Assembly: GCA_018223415.1 (NCBI GenBank)
Contig: JAGTTQ010000001.1
Location: 1,895,865-1,959,864, forward strand
Direction of reading: 5' to 3'
DNA from: Eubacteriaceae bacterium Marseille-Q4139
Lineage (GTDB): Bacteria; Bacillota; Clostridia; Lachnospirales; Lachnospiraceae
DNA: 64,000 nucleotides
The notes under the pieces were generated by a model. That model was not told the origin of the DNA. It made no database searches and was given only the letters and a program-made list of their open reading frames with translations. This document shows positions 8,255 to 16,985 of the stretch, in pieces (positions within the stretch are counted from its first letter, which is position 1; every line of letters begins with the position of its first letter). The position numbers and the translations under genes are program-made.

Positions 8255-9646
8255 ATGAAAGGATTTGAGAACCATCCTTACATACCAAACTCGGTTCCGG
8301 AAATCCAGGAGGAAATGTTAAAGGAAATCGGCATGACTTCTCTGGAGGAGCTTCATAAAAATGTTCCGGAGCTTCTGAAATTAAAAAATGAGATGAACAT
8401 CCCGAAGGCCTTCGGCTCTGAGTATGAGTTAAGAAGACATGTGGAGAAGCTTCTTTCCCACGATACGGACTGCAAAAAGAACATCAACTTCCTGGGAGCC
8501 GGTTGCTGGCAGCACTACGTTCCGGCCGTCTGCGACGAGATCAACGGCAAGGGCGAATTCTTAACAGCCTACGGCGGTGAGCCCTACAATGATGAGGGAA
8601 GATTCCAGGCATTGTTTGAGTACGAGAGCATGGTGGCAGAGCTGGTTGACATGGACGTTGTCAACGTGCCGACCATGGACTGGGCCCAGGCGGCTGCGAC
8701 AACCGTCCGCATGGCACAGAGAATCACGAACCGTTCCGTCATCCTGGTTCCGGAATACATGGATCCGGAGAAATTAAAGGCCATGGAAAACTACGGCGAA
8801 GCCGTTCTGAAATTTGAAAAAGTAAAATGCGGCGCCGACGGCTGCCTGGATCTTGAAGATCTGAAGGCAAAATTAAACGGCGACGTGGCAGGCGTATATT
8901 TTGAGAACCCGGGCTATCTCGGCGTTATCGAGCCCAACGGCCAGAAGATTTCCGATCTGGCACACGAGGCAGGCGCACTGAGCCTGGTGGGCGTGGATCC
9001 CATCTCCCTCGGTGTTCTGGCGACTCCGCCGTCCTACGGTGCAGACATCGTCTGCGGCGACCTTCAGCCGCTCGGAATCCATATGAACTACGGCGGCGGC
9101 CAGTCCGGCTTCATGGCAACGAGAGACGAGGAGAAATTCGTCATGGAATTCCCGTCCCGTCTGTTTGGTATTGCACCGACGACGGAGCCGGGCGAGTACG
9201 GCTTCGGCGATGTGGCATATGACAGAACCTCCTTCGGCCATCACAGGGAGCATGGCAAGGAGTACGTCGGAACCCAGTCCGCACTCTGGGGCATCACAGC
9301 CGGCGTTTACCTTGCAACCATGGGCCCCAAAGGAATGGAAGAGGTAGGAACCACGATCATGTCCAATGCCCAGTATGCGGCTAAGAAACTGAATGAAATC
9401 CCGGGCGTAAAGGCCAATGTTTTCGGCAGCACGTTCTTTAAGGAGTTCGTAGTTGATTTTAACGGCACAGGAAAGACTGTTGCGGAAATCAACAAGGCAC
9501 TTCTCTCCAAAGGCATCTTCGGCGGCAAAGACCTGTCGAAGGAATTCCCGGCACTGGGACAGTCGGCCCTCTACTGCGTGACAGAGGTTCATACGGCTGA
9601 AGACATTAAAGAGCTCACAGACGCTCTGAAAGAAATTCTTGGCTAG
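8255..9646 (+). CDS. GcvPA-like protein (glycine decarboxylase P-protein alpha homologue), divergent
   Basis: A 463-residue protein behind AAGGAGGATAT. The fold signature of GcvPA is recognisable in INFLGAGCWQHYVPAV, the FEYESMVAEL segment, the DPISLGVL segment and the GDLQPLG...NYGGGQSGF segment. Several near-invariant P-protein motifs are replaced. TPYQPE-SQG is YGGEPYNDEG, SMYDGATALAE is TMDWAQAAATT, and the basic REQ-IRR-KA-SNI segment is absent, with a FGHHREHGKEYVGTQSAL stretch in its place. Family membership is clear, but ordinary glycine decarboxylation is doubtful. It is followed by its partner subunit with no gcvT or gcvH. It most likely forms an alpha/beta complex that decarboxylates or cleaves a different amino acid (inference). 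Confidence 0.85.
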   Translation: MKGFENHPYIPNSVPEIQEEMLKEIGMTSLEELHKNVPELLKLKNEMNIPKAFGSEYELRRHVEKLLSHDTDCKKNINFLGAGCWQHYVPAVCDEINGKGEFLTAYGGEPYNDEGRFQALFEYESMVAELVDMDVVNVPTMDWAQAAATTVRMAQRITNRSVILVPEYMDPEKLKAMENYGEAVLKFEKVKCGADGCLDLEDLKAKLNGDVAGVYFENPGYLGVIEPNGQKISDLAHEAGALSLVGVDPISLGVLATPPSYGADIVCGDLQPLGIHMNYGGGQSGFMATRDEEKFVMEFPSRLFGIAPTTEPGEYGFGDVAYDRTSFGHHREHGKEYVGTQSALWGITAGVYLATMGPKGMEEVGTTIMSNAQYAAKKLNEIPGVKANVFGSTFFKEFVVDFNGTGKTVAEINKALLSKGIFGGKDLSKEFPALGQSALYCVTEVHTAEDIKELTDALKEILG

Positions 9647-9666
9647 CTGCAGAAAGGAATGATATT

Positions 9667-11229
9667 GTGAAAAGAATAGACAGAAGTGAGAAAGTCAATG
9701 TCCATTTTCACCAGGCCAAATGGAATGAGCCGGTGATTTATGAACTCAGCACCCCGGGCGAGAGAGGAATCCTTGTAAACAGCCCGGAGGAAGAAGTGGC
9801 CGGCCAGGTAGAGGGCGTGAATGCCCTTCCGGCAGGGATGAAGAGAAACACGAAATTAAATCTTCCGGAAATGTCCCAGAGCCGCGTGTTAAGACACTAT
9901 GCGAGACTGGCACAGCAGACCCTCGGCGCTGATGTGAACATCGAGATCGGCCAGGGAACATGTACCGTAAAATACAGCCCGAAGGTCAACGACCAGCTTG
10001 CAAACCTGATCCGTGACTACCATCCGCTTCAGGATGTGGACACGGTACAGGGAATTTTAAAGATTTTCCATGAGACCGACAAATACATGAGCGAGATTTC
10101 CGGCATGGACCGCTTCTCCTTCCAGCCGGGCGGCGGTTCCCAGGGCATCATGACCATGGCTTCCGTGATCCGCGCATATTTCAAAGACAAGGGCGAAGAC
10201 CGTGATGAGATCATCACCACCATCTACTCCCATCCGTCTGATGCAGCCGGCCCGGCCGTGGCAGGCTTCAAGATCATCTACCTTCAGCCGGATCCTGTGA
10301 CAGGCGTTCCGTCCCTGGAGCAGTTAAAGGCAGCAGCAGGCCCGAAGACGGCCGGTTACATCGTTGCGAACCCGGAGGACACCGGCGTTTACAACAGCCA
10401 TGTAAAAGAATTCGTGGACTATATCCACTCCATCGGCGGCCTCTGCGCCTATGACCAGGCAAATGCCAACGGTCTTTTAGGCGTTACGAGAGCAAGAGAT
10501 GCCGGCTTTGATATGTGCTTCTTCAACCTTCACAAGACCTTCTCCACGCCTCACGGCTGCGGCGGCCCTGCCTGCGGCGCAACGGGTGTGCAGAAAGACC
10601 TGGTGAAATACCTTCCGGCTCCGCTTGTCGGCTTTGACGGAGAGAAATACTATCTCGACTATGAGACTGTCAGCAATCCCTGCGCGGTCGGCAAGGTCAG
10701 AGAGTGGTACGGCGTTGCCCCGGTTGTGTTAAAGGCATACTGCTGGATCAGGAGCCTTGGCCCGAACGGCCTCTATCAGGTTGCCAAGACGGCTGTTTTA
10801 AACAACAACTACCTGTTCAAGAAGTTAATGGAGCTTCCGGAGGTTTCCGCATACTACGAGGACGGAAACAACCAGAGAATCGAGCAGGCACGCTACACCC
10901 TCGAGAAGCTGGAGAAAGAGACGGGAATCGGTACGCTGGATATCCAGAGAAGAATGATGGACTTCGGCATGCATTACTGGACATCCCACCATCCGTTCTA
11001 TCTGCCTGAGCCGATGACCTTAGAGCCGACGGAGACCCCGTCCAAGAAGGACATCGACGAGTACATCGAGACCCTTAAGTATGTCTTCAAAGAGGCTCAT
11101 GAGAATCCGGAGATCATTAAGACAGCTCCGCACAGAAGCGTAACCCACCAGGTTGACGAGTCCTACATGGACGACGCTGCGGCATGGGCGCCGACCTGGA
11201 AGACATATCTGAGAAAATATACGGAATAA
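9667..11229 (+). CDS. GcvPB-like protein (PLP-binding P-protein beta homologue), divergent
   Basis: GTG start behind AAAGGA; 520 residues, a little longer than usual for GcvPB. The PLP lysine segment NLHKTFSTPHG is intact near residue 290, so a Schiff base is expected. Around it the glycine-decarboxylase pattern has changed. DSAHG(T/S)NPA is YSHPSDAAGPA, TNPNTLG is ANPEDTG, DGANLN is DQANAN, HGGGGPG-G is HGCGGPACG and PLGSCTMKYNP is GQGTCTVKYSP. LEPTE near the C-terminus is kept. The pattern of conserved catalysis with altered pocket residues fits a paralogue with a new substrate (inference). It is translated just after the alpha subunit and 13 bases before the AcoX-like gene. Confidence 0.86.
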   Translation: MKRIDRSEKVNVHFHQAKWNEPVIYELSTPGERGILVNSPEEEVAGQVEGVNALPAGMKRNTKLNLPEMSQSRVLRHYARLAQQTLGADVNIEIGQGTCTVKYSPKVNDQLANLIRDYHPLQDVDTVQGILKIFHETDKYMSEISGMDRFSFQPGGGSQGIMTMASVIRAYFKDKGEDRDEIITTIYSHPSDAAGPAVAGFKIIYLQPDPVTGVPSLEQLKAAAGPKTAGYIVANPEDTGVYNSHVKEFVDYIHSIGGLCAYDQANANGLLGVTRARDAGFDMCFFNLHKTFSTPHGCGGPACGATGVQKDLVKYLPAPLVGFDGEKYYLDYETVSNPCAVGKVREWYGVAPVVLKAYCWIRSLGPNGLYQVAKTAVLNNNYLFKKLMELPEVSAYYEDGNNQRIEQARYTLEKLEKETGIGTLDIQRRMMDFGMHYWTSHHPFYLPEPMTLEPTETPSKKDIDEYIETLKYVFKEAHENPEIIKTAPHRSVTHQVDESYMDDAAAWAPTWKTYLRKYTE

Positions 11230-11242
11230 GCAGGAAACAGAC

Positions 11243-12355
11243 ATGAAAAAAATTGGCCTTATCATCAATCCCATCGCAGGGATGGGAGGCAGCGTGGGCC
11301 TTAAAGGGACAGACCATGTGGCGGAGGAAGCGCTCCGCCGCGGGGCTGTCCCCGGATCGGAAAAACGGGCGGAAGCGGCTCTTTCGGAGCTTTTGCCGTT
11401 TCGGGAGGAACTGGTAATTGCCAGCTATCCCGGTGCAATGGGCGGACGTCTCGCCGAAAAAATGGGATTTCATACCGAGCTTCTCTGCTGTGAGGAACGT
11501 GCGGAAACGGATGCAGCCGACACGGTCCGCCTGGCGGAAAGCCTGGTAAAAGAGGGGGCAGAGCTTCTTCTTTTCGCGGGCGGCGACGGCACGGCCAGGG
11601 ATATTTACCGGGCCGTAGGCGCAGAGCCGGCCTGTGTCGGAATCCCGGCAGGCGTAAAAATCCATTCACCGGTGTATGCGAAAAATCCCCAGGCGGCCGG
11701 GAAGTTAGCGGCCCTGTGGATTTTGGGGAAAGTCCGGGCGTGCAGGGAGCAGGAGGTTCTCGACATCGACGAGGACGCCTACCGGGCCGGCCGGATCAGT
11801 ACCTCGCTCTACGGATATTTAAACGTACCGCTGGAGCAGAAGTTCATCCAGAACCGCAAAGCGCCGACGCCTCTTTCCGACGAAGCAGCCATCGAGTCCA
11901 TCGCCTATGAGGTGACGGATCACATGGAGCCTGACGTGGTGTACCTGGTGGGAGCCGGGACGACGACGAGAGGCGTCATGGACAAGCTCGGGCTGCCGGA
12001 CACGCTGATCGGTGTGGACGTGGTGGAAAATGGAAAGGTTCTGGAACAGGACGCCTACGGGGAAAAAATCCTCACCCATATCAGGGGAAGGCGCGCAAAG
12101 CTGATCCTCACCATCACGGGAGGCCAGGGCTTCCTTTTCGGCCGCGGGAACCAGCAGCTTACGCCGGAGGTCATCCGCGCGGTGGGAAAGGAAAACATGA
12201 TTCTGATCGCAGCACCGTCTAAGCTTGCGGCGTTAAGGGGAAATCCGCTTTTGGTGGATACGCCGGATAGAGAGCTTAATAAGGAGCTGTGCGGGTATTA
12301 TAAGGTTATTACGGGGTATAAAGAATATACGGTATGCCAGGTGGCAGAACCGTAG
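11243..12355 (+). CDS. ATP-NAD kinase-like protein (AcoX family)
   Basis: A 370-residue protein with an N-terminal IGLIINPIAGMGGSVGLKG segment, the NAD-kinase/diacylglycerol-kinase-type GGDGTARD motif near residue 115, and a C-terminal TITGGQGFLFGRGNQQ segment typical of AcoX-like proteins. AcoX genes often accompany sigma-54-controlled catabolic operons such as acetoin dehydrogenase, but their exact reaction is not settled, so NADP formation is only a possibility. It is the last gene of the operon, followed by a hairpin terminator. Confidence 0.87.
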   Translation: MKKIGLIINPIAGMGGSVGLKGTDHVAEEALRRGAVPGSEKRAEAALSELLPFREELVIASYPGAMGGRLAEKMGFHTELLCCEERAETDAADTVRLAESLVKEGAELLLFAGGDGTARDIYRAVGAEPACVGIPAGVKIHSPVYAKNPQAAGKLAALWILGKVRACREQEVLDIDEDAYRAGRISTSLYGYLNVPLEQKFIQNRKAPTPLSDEAAIESIAYEVTDHMEPDVVYLVGAGTTTRGVMDKLGLPDTLIGVDVVENGKVLEQDAYGEKILTHIRGRRAKLILTITGGQGFLFGRGNQQLTPEVIRAVGKENMILIAAPSKLAALRGNPLLVDTPDRELNKELCGYYKVITGYKEYTVCQVAEP

Positions 12356-12362
12356 GAAAAGG

Positions 12363-12406
12363 CTGGGAAACAGCGCCGGTGTGCGGCGTGGGTTCCCGGT
12401 CTTTTT
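12363..12406 (+). terminator. Rho-independent terminator of the GcvP-like operon
   Basis: CTGGGAA (12363-12369) pairs with TTCCCGG (12393-12399), with an inner CGCCG/CGGCG stem, followed by TTTTT at 12402-12406. Confidence 0.75.
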
Positions 12407-12427
12407 GTCTCTCCGGCGGTCTCCTCT

Positions 12428-12456
12428 TTGACAATTTTCCGAAAATCATGTAGAAT
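12428..12456 (+). promoter_or_regulatory. Sigma-70-type promoter for the sulfatase gene
   Basis: TTGACA and TAGAAT are separated by exactly 17 bases, and the -10 is about 45 bases before the start codon. This is a near-consensus vegetative promoter, in contrast to the sigma-54 promoters of the preceding operon. Confidence 0.8.
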
Positions 12457-12501
12457 TATGAATTTGCAGGAACCAAAAAAGTTGTGATTCAGGAGCAGAA
12501 T

Positions 12502-14298
12502 ATGAGAGTACAGAATGATGATTTACATAAACAGGAAGCGGCGCCTTTAAAGGAAACGGCGCTTTTTATCCTTCCGCCGGTGACGGCTTTTTATCTGATG
12601 CAGTTCGTCTACGGGGCGAATCCGTGGGAGATGGAGCTTTTTGCAGCGCTGGGAAACATTCTCTGCATCGGCACCGTCTATTTTCTCCTCTGCGCCGTGA
12701 CCGGGTACCCGGCGGCCTGCTGCATCGCCGTCCATGCCTTGTGCGGCGTTTGGGGCGCTGTCAATTATTTTGTCTCGGTCTATCGCGGGACGCCGGTGCT
12801 TCCGTGGGATCTGACGGCGCTTGGGACGGCCTTTGCCGTGTCAGGGACATACAGTTTCTTTCCTACCTGGCGGATGGCGGCCGGAATTTTATTCCTTGGC
12901 GGGCTTTGCTGGGCCCTGAGAAAACAGATCCTCACCGGCCGCTTCCTTCCGGATTTCAGGAACGCATTTTTCCGGGGCGCTGTTCTGGCGGCCGGTGTGC
13001 TCTGCCTGATGCCTGTGCTTGAGCCGGAACGGCTTACGGCCTTTGGCATCGAGCCGGACGTGTGGAACCAGACCGAGGCCTATAAAAACGGCGGCGTAGT
13101 CGGCGTCTTTCTGCGGAACACGGAATTTATGGAAGTGGAAAAGCCGGAAAACATGACGGCGGAGCGCGCAAAGGAAATTCTTGACGGGACAAAGAGGGAG
13201 CCGCTTCCGGAAATTTCCGCGGGCCGGCCGAACATTGTCGCTATTATGAATGAATCCTGGGCGGATTTTGAGGAATTCGGAAACCTTTCCCTGACGGAGA
13301 GCGTGACGGATTACATGGATTCCCTGACGGATGCCGTGCGGGGACATGCTTACACGTCGGTATTCGGCGCAGGAACCAGCGCCAGTGAGTTCGAGTTTCT
13401 GACGGGGAATTCCATGGCGTTTCTTCCCTCCGGCAGCATTCCTTACCAGCAGTATATCCTGGGGGACAGCCCGTCGATGGCTTCCATATTAAAAGAAAAC
13501 GGTTACAGGACGTTGGCCTTCCATCCCGGCGAGCGGACGTCCTGGCAGAGGAACCTGGCGTACCCGCGCCTTGGCTTTGACGCGTTTCTATGCGGGGAAG
13601 ACATGAACGTGACGGCAACGGAGGAGCACGGCTATATCAGCGATGCGTCGGACTTCAGACAGATTATCTGGGAATTTGAGAACAAAGAGCCGGGTGATCC
13701 GCTGTTTTTGTTTAACGTGACGATTCAGAACCACGGAAGCTACACGGCGAAGGACTATCCGGCCGAAGTACAGCTTGCCGATAAACCGGGCAGGTATCCC
13801 ATGGCCGAGCAGTACCTGACCCTGGCAAACAAGACGGATGAAGCCCTGCGGCTTTTGATTGATTATTTTTCCGGATACGATGAGCCGGTGCTTCTCGTCA
13901 TGTTCGGCGACCATCAGCCGTCGGTGGAGCAGGAGTTCCTGGATGAGGCATACGGCGTCAGACAGGAGGACATGACGATGGAACAGTATATGGGAAAATT
14001 CCGTGTCCCGTTCCTCATCTGGGCCAATTATCCGCTGCCGGAAGACGGGCCGGAGGTTACGAGCCTCAATTTCCTGGGCCAGTACGTCCTCCGGTACGCA
14101 GGCATCGAGCCGGACGGCTACGGCGCATACCTCTGGGAATTCCAAAAAGAGCTGCTGGCCATGACCTTTGTCGGCTATATGGATCGAGAGGGGAATGCGT
14201 ACAGCCATTTGGAGACGAATGGGTTTTCGGAGAGGATTGAGGAGTATCGGGGTGTGCAGTATGAGAGGGTGTTTGGTGACTCTTATAATGAAAACTAA
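12502..14298 (+). CDS. LTA synthase-family membrane sulfatase (phosphoglycerol transferase-like)
   Basis: The ATG at 12502 is preferred because AGGAG lies 6 bases upstream; a GTG 18 bases earlier is in frame but lacks a site. The 598-residue protein has five hydrophobic segments in the first 170 residues and then an extracellular alkaline-phosphatase/sulfatase fold. Metal and active-site segments visible are NIVAIMNESWADF (about 245), the TSASEFEFLTGN stretch around the catalytic Thr/Ser, and VMFGDHQPS (about 470). This architecture is that of LtaS/TacL-like and MdoB-like enzymes, which transfer phosphoglycerol-type groups from lipids to surface glycolipids. It stands alone behind its own promoter. 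Confidence 0.87.
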   Translation: MRVQNDDLHKQEAAPLKETALFILPPVTAFYLMQFVYGANPWEMELFAALGNILCIGTVYFLLCAVTGYPAACCIAVHALCGVWGAVNYFVSVYRGTPVLPWDLTALGTAFAVSGTYSFFPTWRMAAGILFLGGLCWALRKQILTGRFLPDFRNAFFRGAVLAAGVLCLMPVLEPERLTAFGIEPDVWNQTEAYKNGGVVGVFLRNTEFMEVEKPENMTAERAKEILDGTKREPLPEISAGRPNIVAIMNESWADFEEFGNLSLTESVTDYMDSLTDAVRGHAYTSVFGAGTSASEFEFLTGNSMAFLPSGSIPYQQYILGDSPSMASILKENGYRTLAFHPGERTSWQRNLAYPRLGFDAFLCGEDMNVTATEEHGYISDASDFRQIIWEFENKEPGDPLFLFNVTIQNHGSYTAKDYPAEVQLADKPGRYPMAEQYLTLANKTDEALRLLIDYFSGYDEPVLLVMFGDHQPSVEQEFLDEAYGVRQEDMTMEQYMGKFRVPFLIWANYPLPEDGPEVTSLNFLGQYVLRYAGIEPDGYGAYLWEFQKELLAMTFVGYMDREGNAYSHLETNGFSERIEEYRGVQYERVFGDSYNEN

Positions 14299-14301
14299 TC
14301 C

Positions 14302-14330
14302 TTTAAAATCCCCCGCCGCAATGCTATAAT
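14302..14330 (+). promoter_or_regulatory. Candidate promoter for exonuclease III gene
   Basis: A perfect TATAAT at 14325-14330 is preceded 17 bases upstream by a weak -35 TTTAAA. It lies 38 bases ahead of the next start codon. Confidence 0.55.
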
Positions 14331-14367
14331 ATCCTTATCACAAAGCAAAGATAGGAGAACGCCTCAA

Positions 14368-15123
14368 ATGAAAAAAATGATTTCCTGGAACGTCAACGGC
14401 CTGCGAGCCTGCATGGGCAAGGGATTTATAGAGACAATGAACAGCCTGGACGCCGACATCTTCTGCATCCAGGAGAGCAAGCTCCAGGAGGGCCAGATCG
14501 ACCTCGACCTTCCCGGCTATCACCAGTACTGGAACTATGCCGAGAAAAAGGGCTATTCCGGCACGGCCATGTTTACGAAAGAAGAGCCCATGTCCGTAAC
14601 CCTGGGAATCGGAATGGAAGAGCATGATAAAGAAGGCCGGGTCATCACAGCCGAATTCCCGGAATACTATGTCGTCACCTGCTATACGCCAAATTCCCAG
14701 GAGGGCCTGAAGCGTCTGGACTACCGCATGGAATGGGAGGACGCTTTCCTTTCCTATTTAAAGAAGCTGGAGGAAAAAAAGCCTGTGATTTTCTGCGGCG
14801 ATTTAAACGTGGCCCACACGGAAATCGATTTAAAAAATCCGAAAACAAACCGGAAAAACGCCGGTTTTACCGATGAAGAGCGCGGCAAATTTTCGGCGCT
14901 TCTTGAGGCTGGATTCATCGACACCTACCGCTATTTTTACCCGGACAAAGAGGGCGTCTATTCCTGGTGGTCGTACCGCTTCTCGGCCAGGGCGAAAAAT
15001 GCCGGGTGGCGCATTGACTATTTCTGCGTGTCCCAGGCCTTAAAAGACCGCCTTGAAAGCGCCGATATCCACACAGAAATCATGGGCAGCGACCACTGTC
15101 CCGTGGAGCTGGTAATCCGGTAG
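14368..15123 (+). CDS. Exodeoxyribonuclease III (AP endonuclease, Xth/ExoA family)
   Basis: A 251-residue EEP-fold nuclease. Visible motifs are SWNVNGLRA at the N-terminus, IFCIQESKLQ with the metal-binding glutamate, YTPNSQ (usually CYxPNS), the GDLNVAH motif with Asp and Asn near residue 150, the RIDYFCVS motif, and GSDHCPVEL with the catalytic Asp-His near the C-terminus. It cleaves DNA 5' to abasic sites and removes blocked 3' ends in base excision repair. It is followed 15 bases later by the ABC-F gene, and the alkyltransferase fusion lies further down, so several genome-maintenance functions cluster here. Confidence 0.95.
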   Translation: MKKMISWNVNGLRACMGKGFIETMNSLDADIFCIQESKLQEGQIDLDLPGYHQYWNYAEKKGYSGTAMFTKEEPMSVTLGIGMEEHDKEGRVITAEFPEYYVVTCYTPNSQEGLKRLDYRMEWEDAFLSYLKKLEEKKPVIFCGDLNVAHTEIDLKNPKTNRKNAGFTDEERGKFSALLEAGFIDTYRYFYPDKEGVYSWWSYRFSARAKNAGWRIDYFCVSQALKDRLESADIHTEIMGSDHCPVELVIR

Positions 15124-15138
15124 CGAGGTGGCGAACGT

Positions 15139-16965
15139 ATGAATCTAGTGACAGCAGAGCATTTGACAAAATCCTATACGGAGCGGCTTCTTTTTGACGA
15201 CACGGATTTTTCTATCAATGAGGGCGAAAAGGTAGGCCTGATCGGCGTCAACGGGACGGGAAAATCCACGCTTTTAAAGATTGTGGCAGGCCTTGAGGAG
15301 CCGGACTCCGGCCGCGTGGTGCGTGGCCGGAACCTGGAGATCCGCTATCTGCCGCAGAATCCTGTTTTCGACGACGGCGACACGGTGCTCCAGTGCGTCC
15401 TGAAGGACAACGAAGGGCATGAGCATGTCTGGGATCTGGAAAGCCAGGCCAAGGCCATGTTAAACCGCCTCGGGATTACCGATCACAGTGCGAAGGTGGA
15501 GACACTTTCCGGTGGCCAGAAAAAGCGGGTGGCGCTGGCGAGCGTCCTTTTATCCACGGCAGGTCTTTTAATCCTGGACGAGCCGACGAACCATTTGGAC
15601 AGCGAGATGGCCGACTGGCTCGAGGACTATCTGAGGAAATTTAAGGGTGCGCTTCTCATGATTACCCATGACCGGTATTTCCTCGACAGCGTGACGAACC
15701 GCATTGTGGAGCTGGATAACGGAAAGCTTTACAGCTATCAGGCCAATTACGAGGGCTTTTTAAAATTAAAGGCAGAGCGCATGGACATGGAACGGGCAAC
15801 GGAGCGGAAGCGCCAGTCCATCCTGCGGGTGGAGTTAGCCTGGATGCAGCGGGGCGCAAGGGCGCGTTCCACGAAGCAGAAGGGCCGCATCATGCGCTAT
15901 GAGGAATTAAAAGACAGGAAAGGGCCGGCAGAAGAAGAGTCTGTGGAGATGGAGTCCGTATCCAGCCGCCTCGGCCGGACGACCGTGGAATTATCCGATA
16001 TCTGCAAGGCCTATGGGGACAAGGTTTTAATCCGTGACTACACGTACTTTTTCCTGAAAAACGACAGGATCGGCTATATCGGCCCCAACGGAAGCGGAAA
16101 ATCCACGTTGATGAAAATCATCGCCGGATGGATCAAGCCGGATTCCGGTACCGTGGAAATCGGCCAGACCGTGAAGCTTGGCTATTTTTCCCAGGAAAAC
16201 GAGGACATGGACACGAGTCTTAAGGTCATCGACTACATCCGGAACGTGGCCGAATATGTAAAAACGAAAGACGGCAGCATCAGCGCCTCCCAGATGTTAG
16301 AGCGCTTTTTGTTCCCGCCGTCCATGCAGTACACGGTGATTGAAAAGCTTTCCGGCGGCGAGAGAAGGCGTCTCTACTTATTAAAGATACTGATGAGCGC
16401 GCCGAATGTGCTGATTCTCGATGAGCCAACCAACGACCTGGACATCAAAACGCTGATGATTTTGGAGGACTACCTGGACAGCTTCCAGGGCATCGTCATC
16501 ACCGTTTCCCACGACCGGTATTTCTTAGACCGTGTCGTCCGCCGGATTTTTGCCTTCGAGGGCAATGGAACGCTTCGCCAGTATGAGGGCGGGTTCACCG
16601 ATTATCAGGCGGCAAAGGCGGAGCGGGAGGCGGCCCTTTTGGAAACAGGAGCCGCGTCCGGGCAGGCGGGACAGCCGGCCGAAAAGCTCCGCGATGAGAA
16701 AAAACGGACAGAAAAACCGCGGGAGAAGAAGCTCAAATTCTCCTACATGGAACAGAAGGAATGGGATACCATCGAGGACGACATCGCCGCATTGGAAGAG
16801 AAAATCTCCGGGCTGGAAGCGCAGATGGAAGCGGCAGCCACGGATTACGGAAAGCTTCGCGGCCTCACCGAGGAAAAAGACGAGGCGGAGGCCCGGCTGG
16901 AAGAAAAAATGGAGCGGTGGATGTACCTAAACGAGCTGGCGGAGAAAATTGCGTCCCAGAAATAG
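15139..16965 (+). CDS. ABC-F family ATPase (Uup-like)
   Basis: A 608-residue soluble protein with two tandem ABC domains and no membrane segments. Walker A motifs are GVNGTGKST (about residue 40) and GPNGSGKST (about 315). Signatures are LSGGQKKR and LSGGERRR, and Walker B/D-loop regions are LLILDEPTNHLD and LILDEPTNDLD. A charged linker with arginine-rich residues lies between the domains, and a C-terminal coiled coil (about 510-608) follows a KLKFSYMEQKEWD segment, as in Uup proteins. ABC-F members act on the ribosome or, for Uup, in translation and DNA-transposition control. This one is presumed housekeeping. Confidence 0.9.
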   Translation: MNLVTAEHLTKSYTERLLFDDTDFSINEGEKVGLIGVNGTGKSTLLKIVAGLEEPDSGRVVRGRNLEIRYLPQNPVFDDGDTVLQCVLKDNEGHEHVWDLESQAKAMLNRLGITDHSAKVETLSGGQKKRVALASVLLSTAGLLILDEPTNHLDSEMADWLEDYLRKFKGALLMITHDRYFLDSVTNRIVELDNGKLYSYQANYEGFLKLKAERMDMERATERKRQSILRVELAWMQRGARARSTKQKGRIMRYEELKDRKGPAEEESVEMESVSSRLGRTTVELSDICKAYGDKVLIRDYTYFFLKNDRIGYIGPNGSGKSTLMKIIAGWIKPDSGTVEIGQTVKLGYFSQENEDMDTSLKVIDYIRNVAEYVKTKDGSISASQMLERFLFPPSMQYTVIEKLSGGERRRLYLLKILMSAPNVLILDEPTNDLDIKTLMILEDYLDSFQGIVITVSHDRYFLDRVVRRIFAFEGNGTLRQYEGGFTDYQAAKAEREAALLETGAASGQAGQPAEKLRDEKKRTEKPREKKLKFSYMEQKEWDTIEDDIAALEEKISGLEAQMEAAATDYGKLRGLTEEKDEAEARLEEKMERWMYLNELAEKIASQK

Positions 16966-16985
16966 GGGTGCGGGGAGGTGGCGAA

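Noticed and set aside
16761..16985. 75-codon upstream extension of the GH13-alkyltransferase frame
   Set aside because: It lies wholly inside the ABC-F gene, and its translation is low-complexity Arg/Gly. The TTG at 16986 has a strong GGGGAGGTG site and gives the expected domain start.
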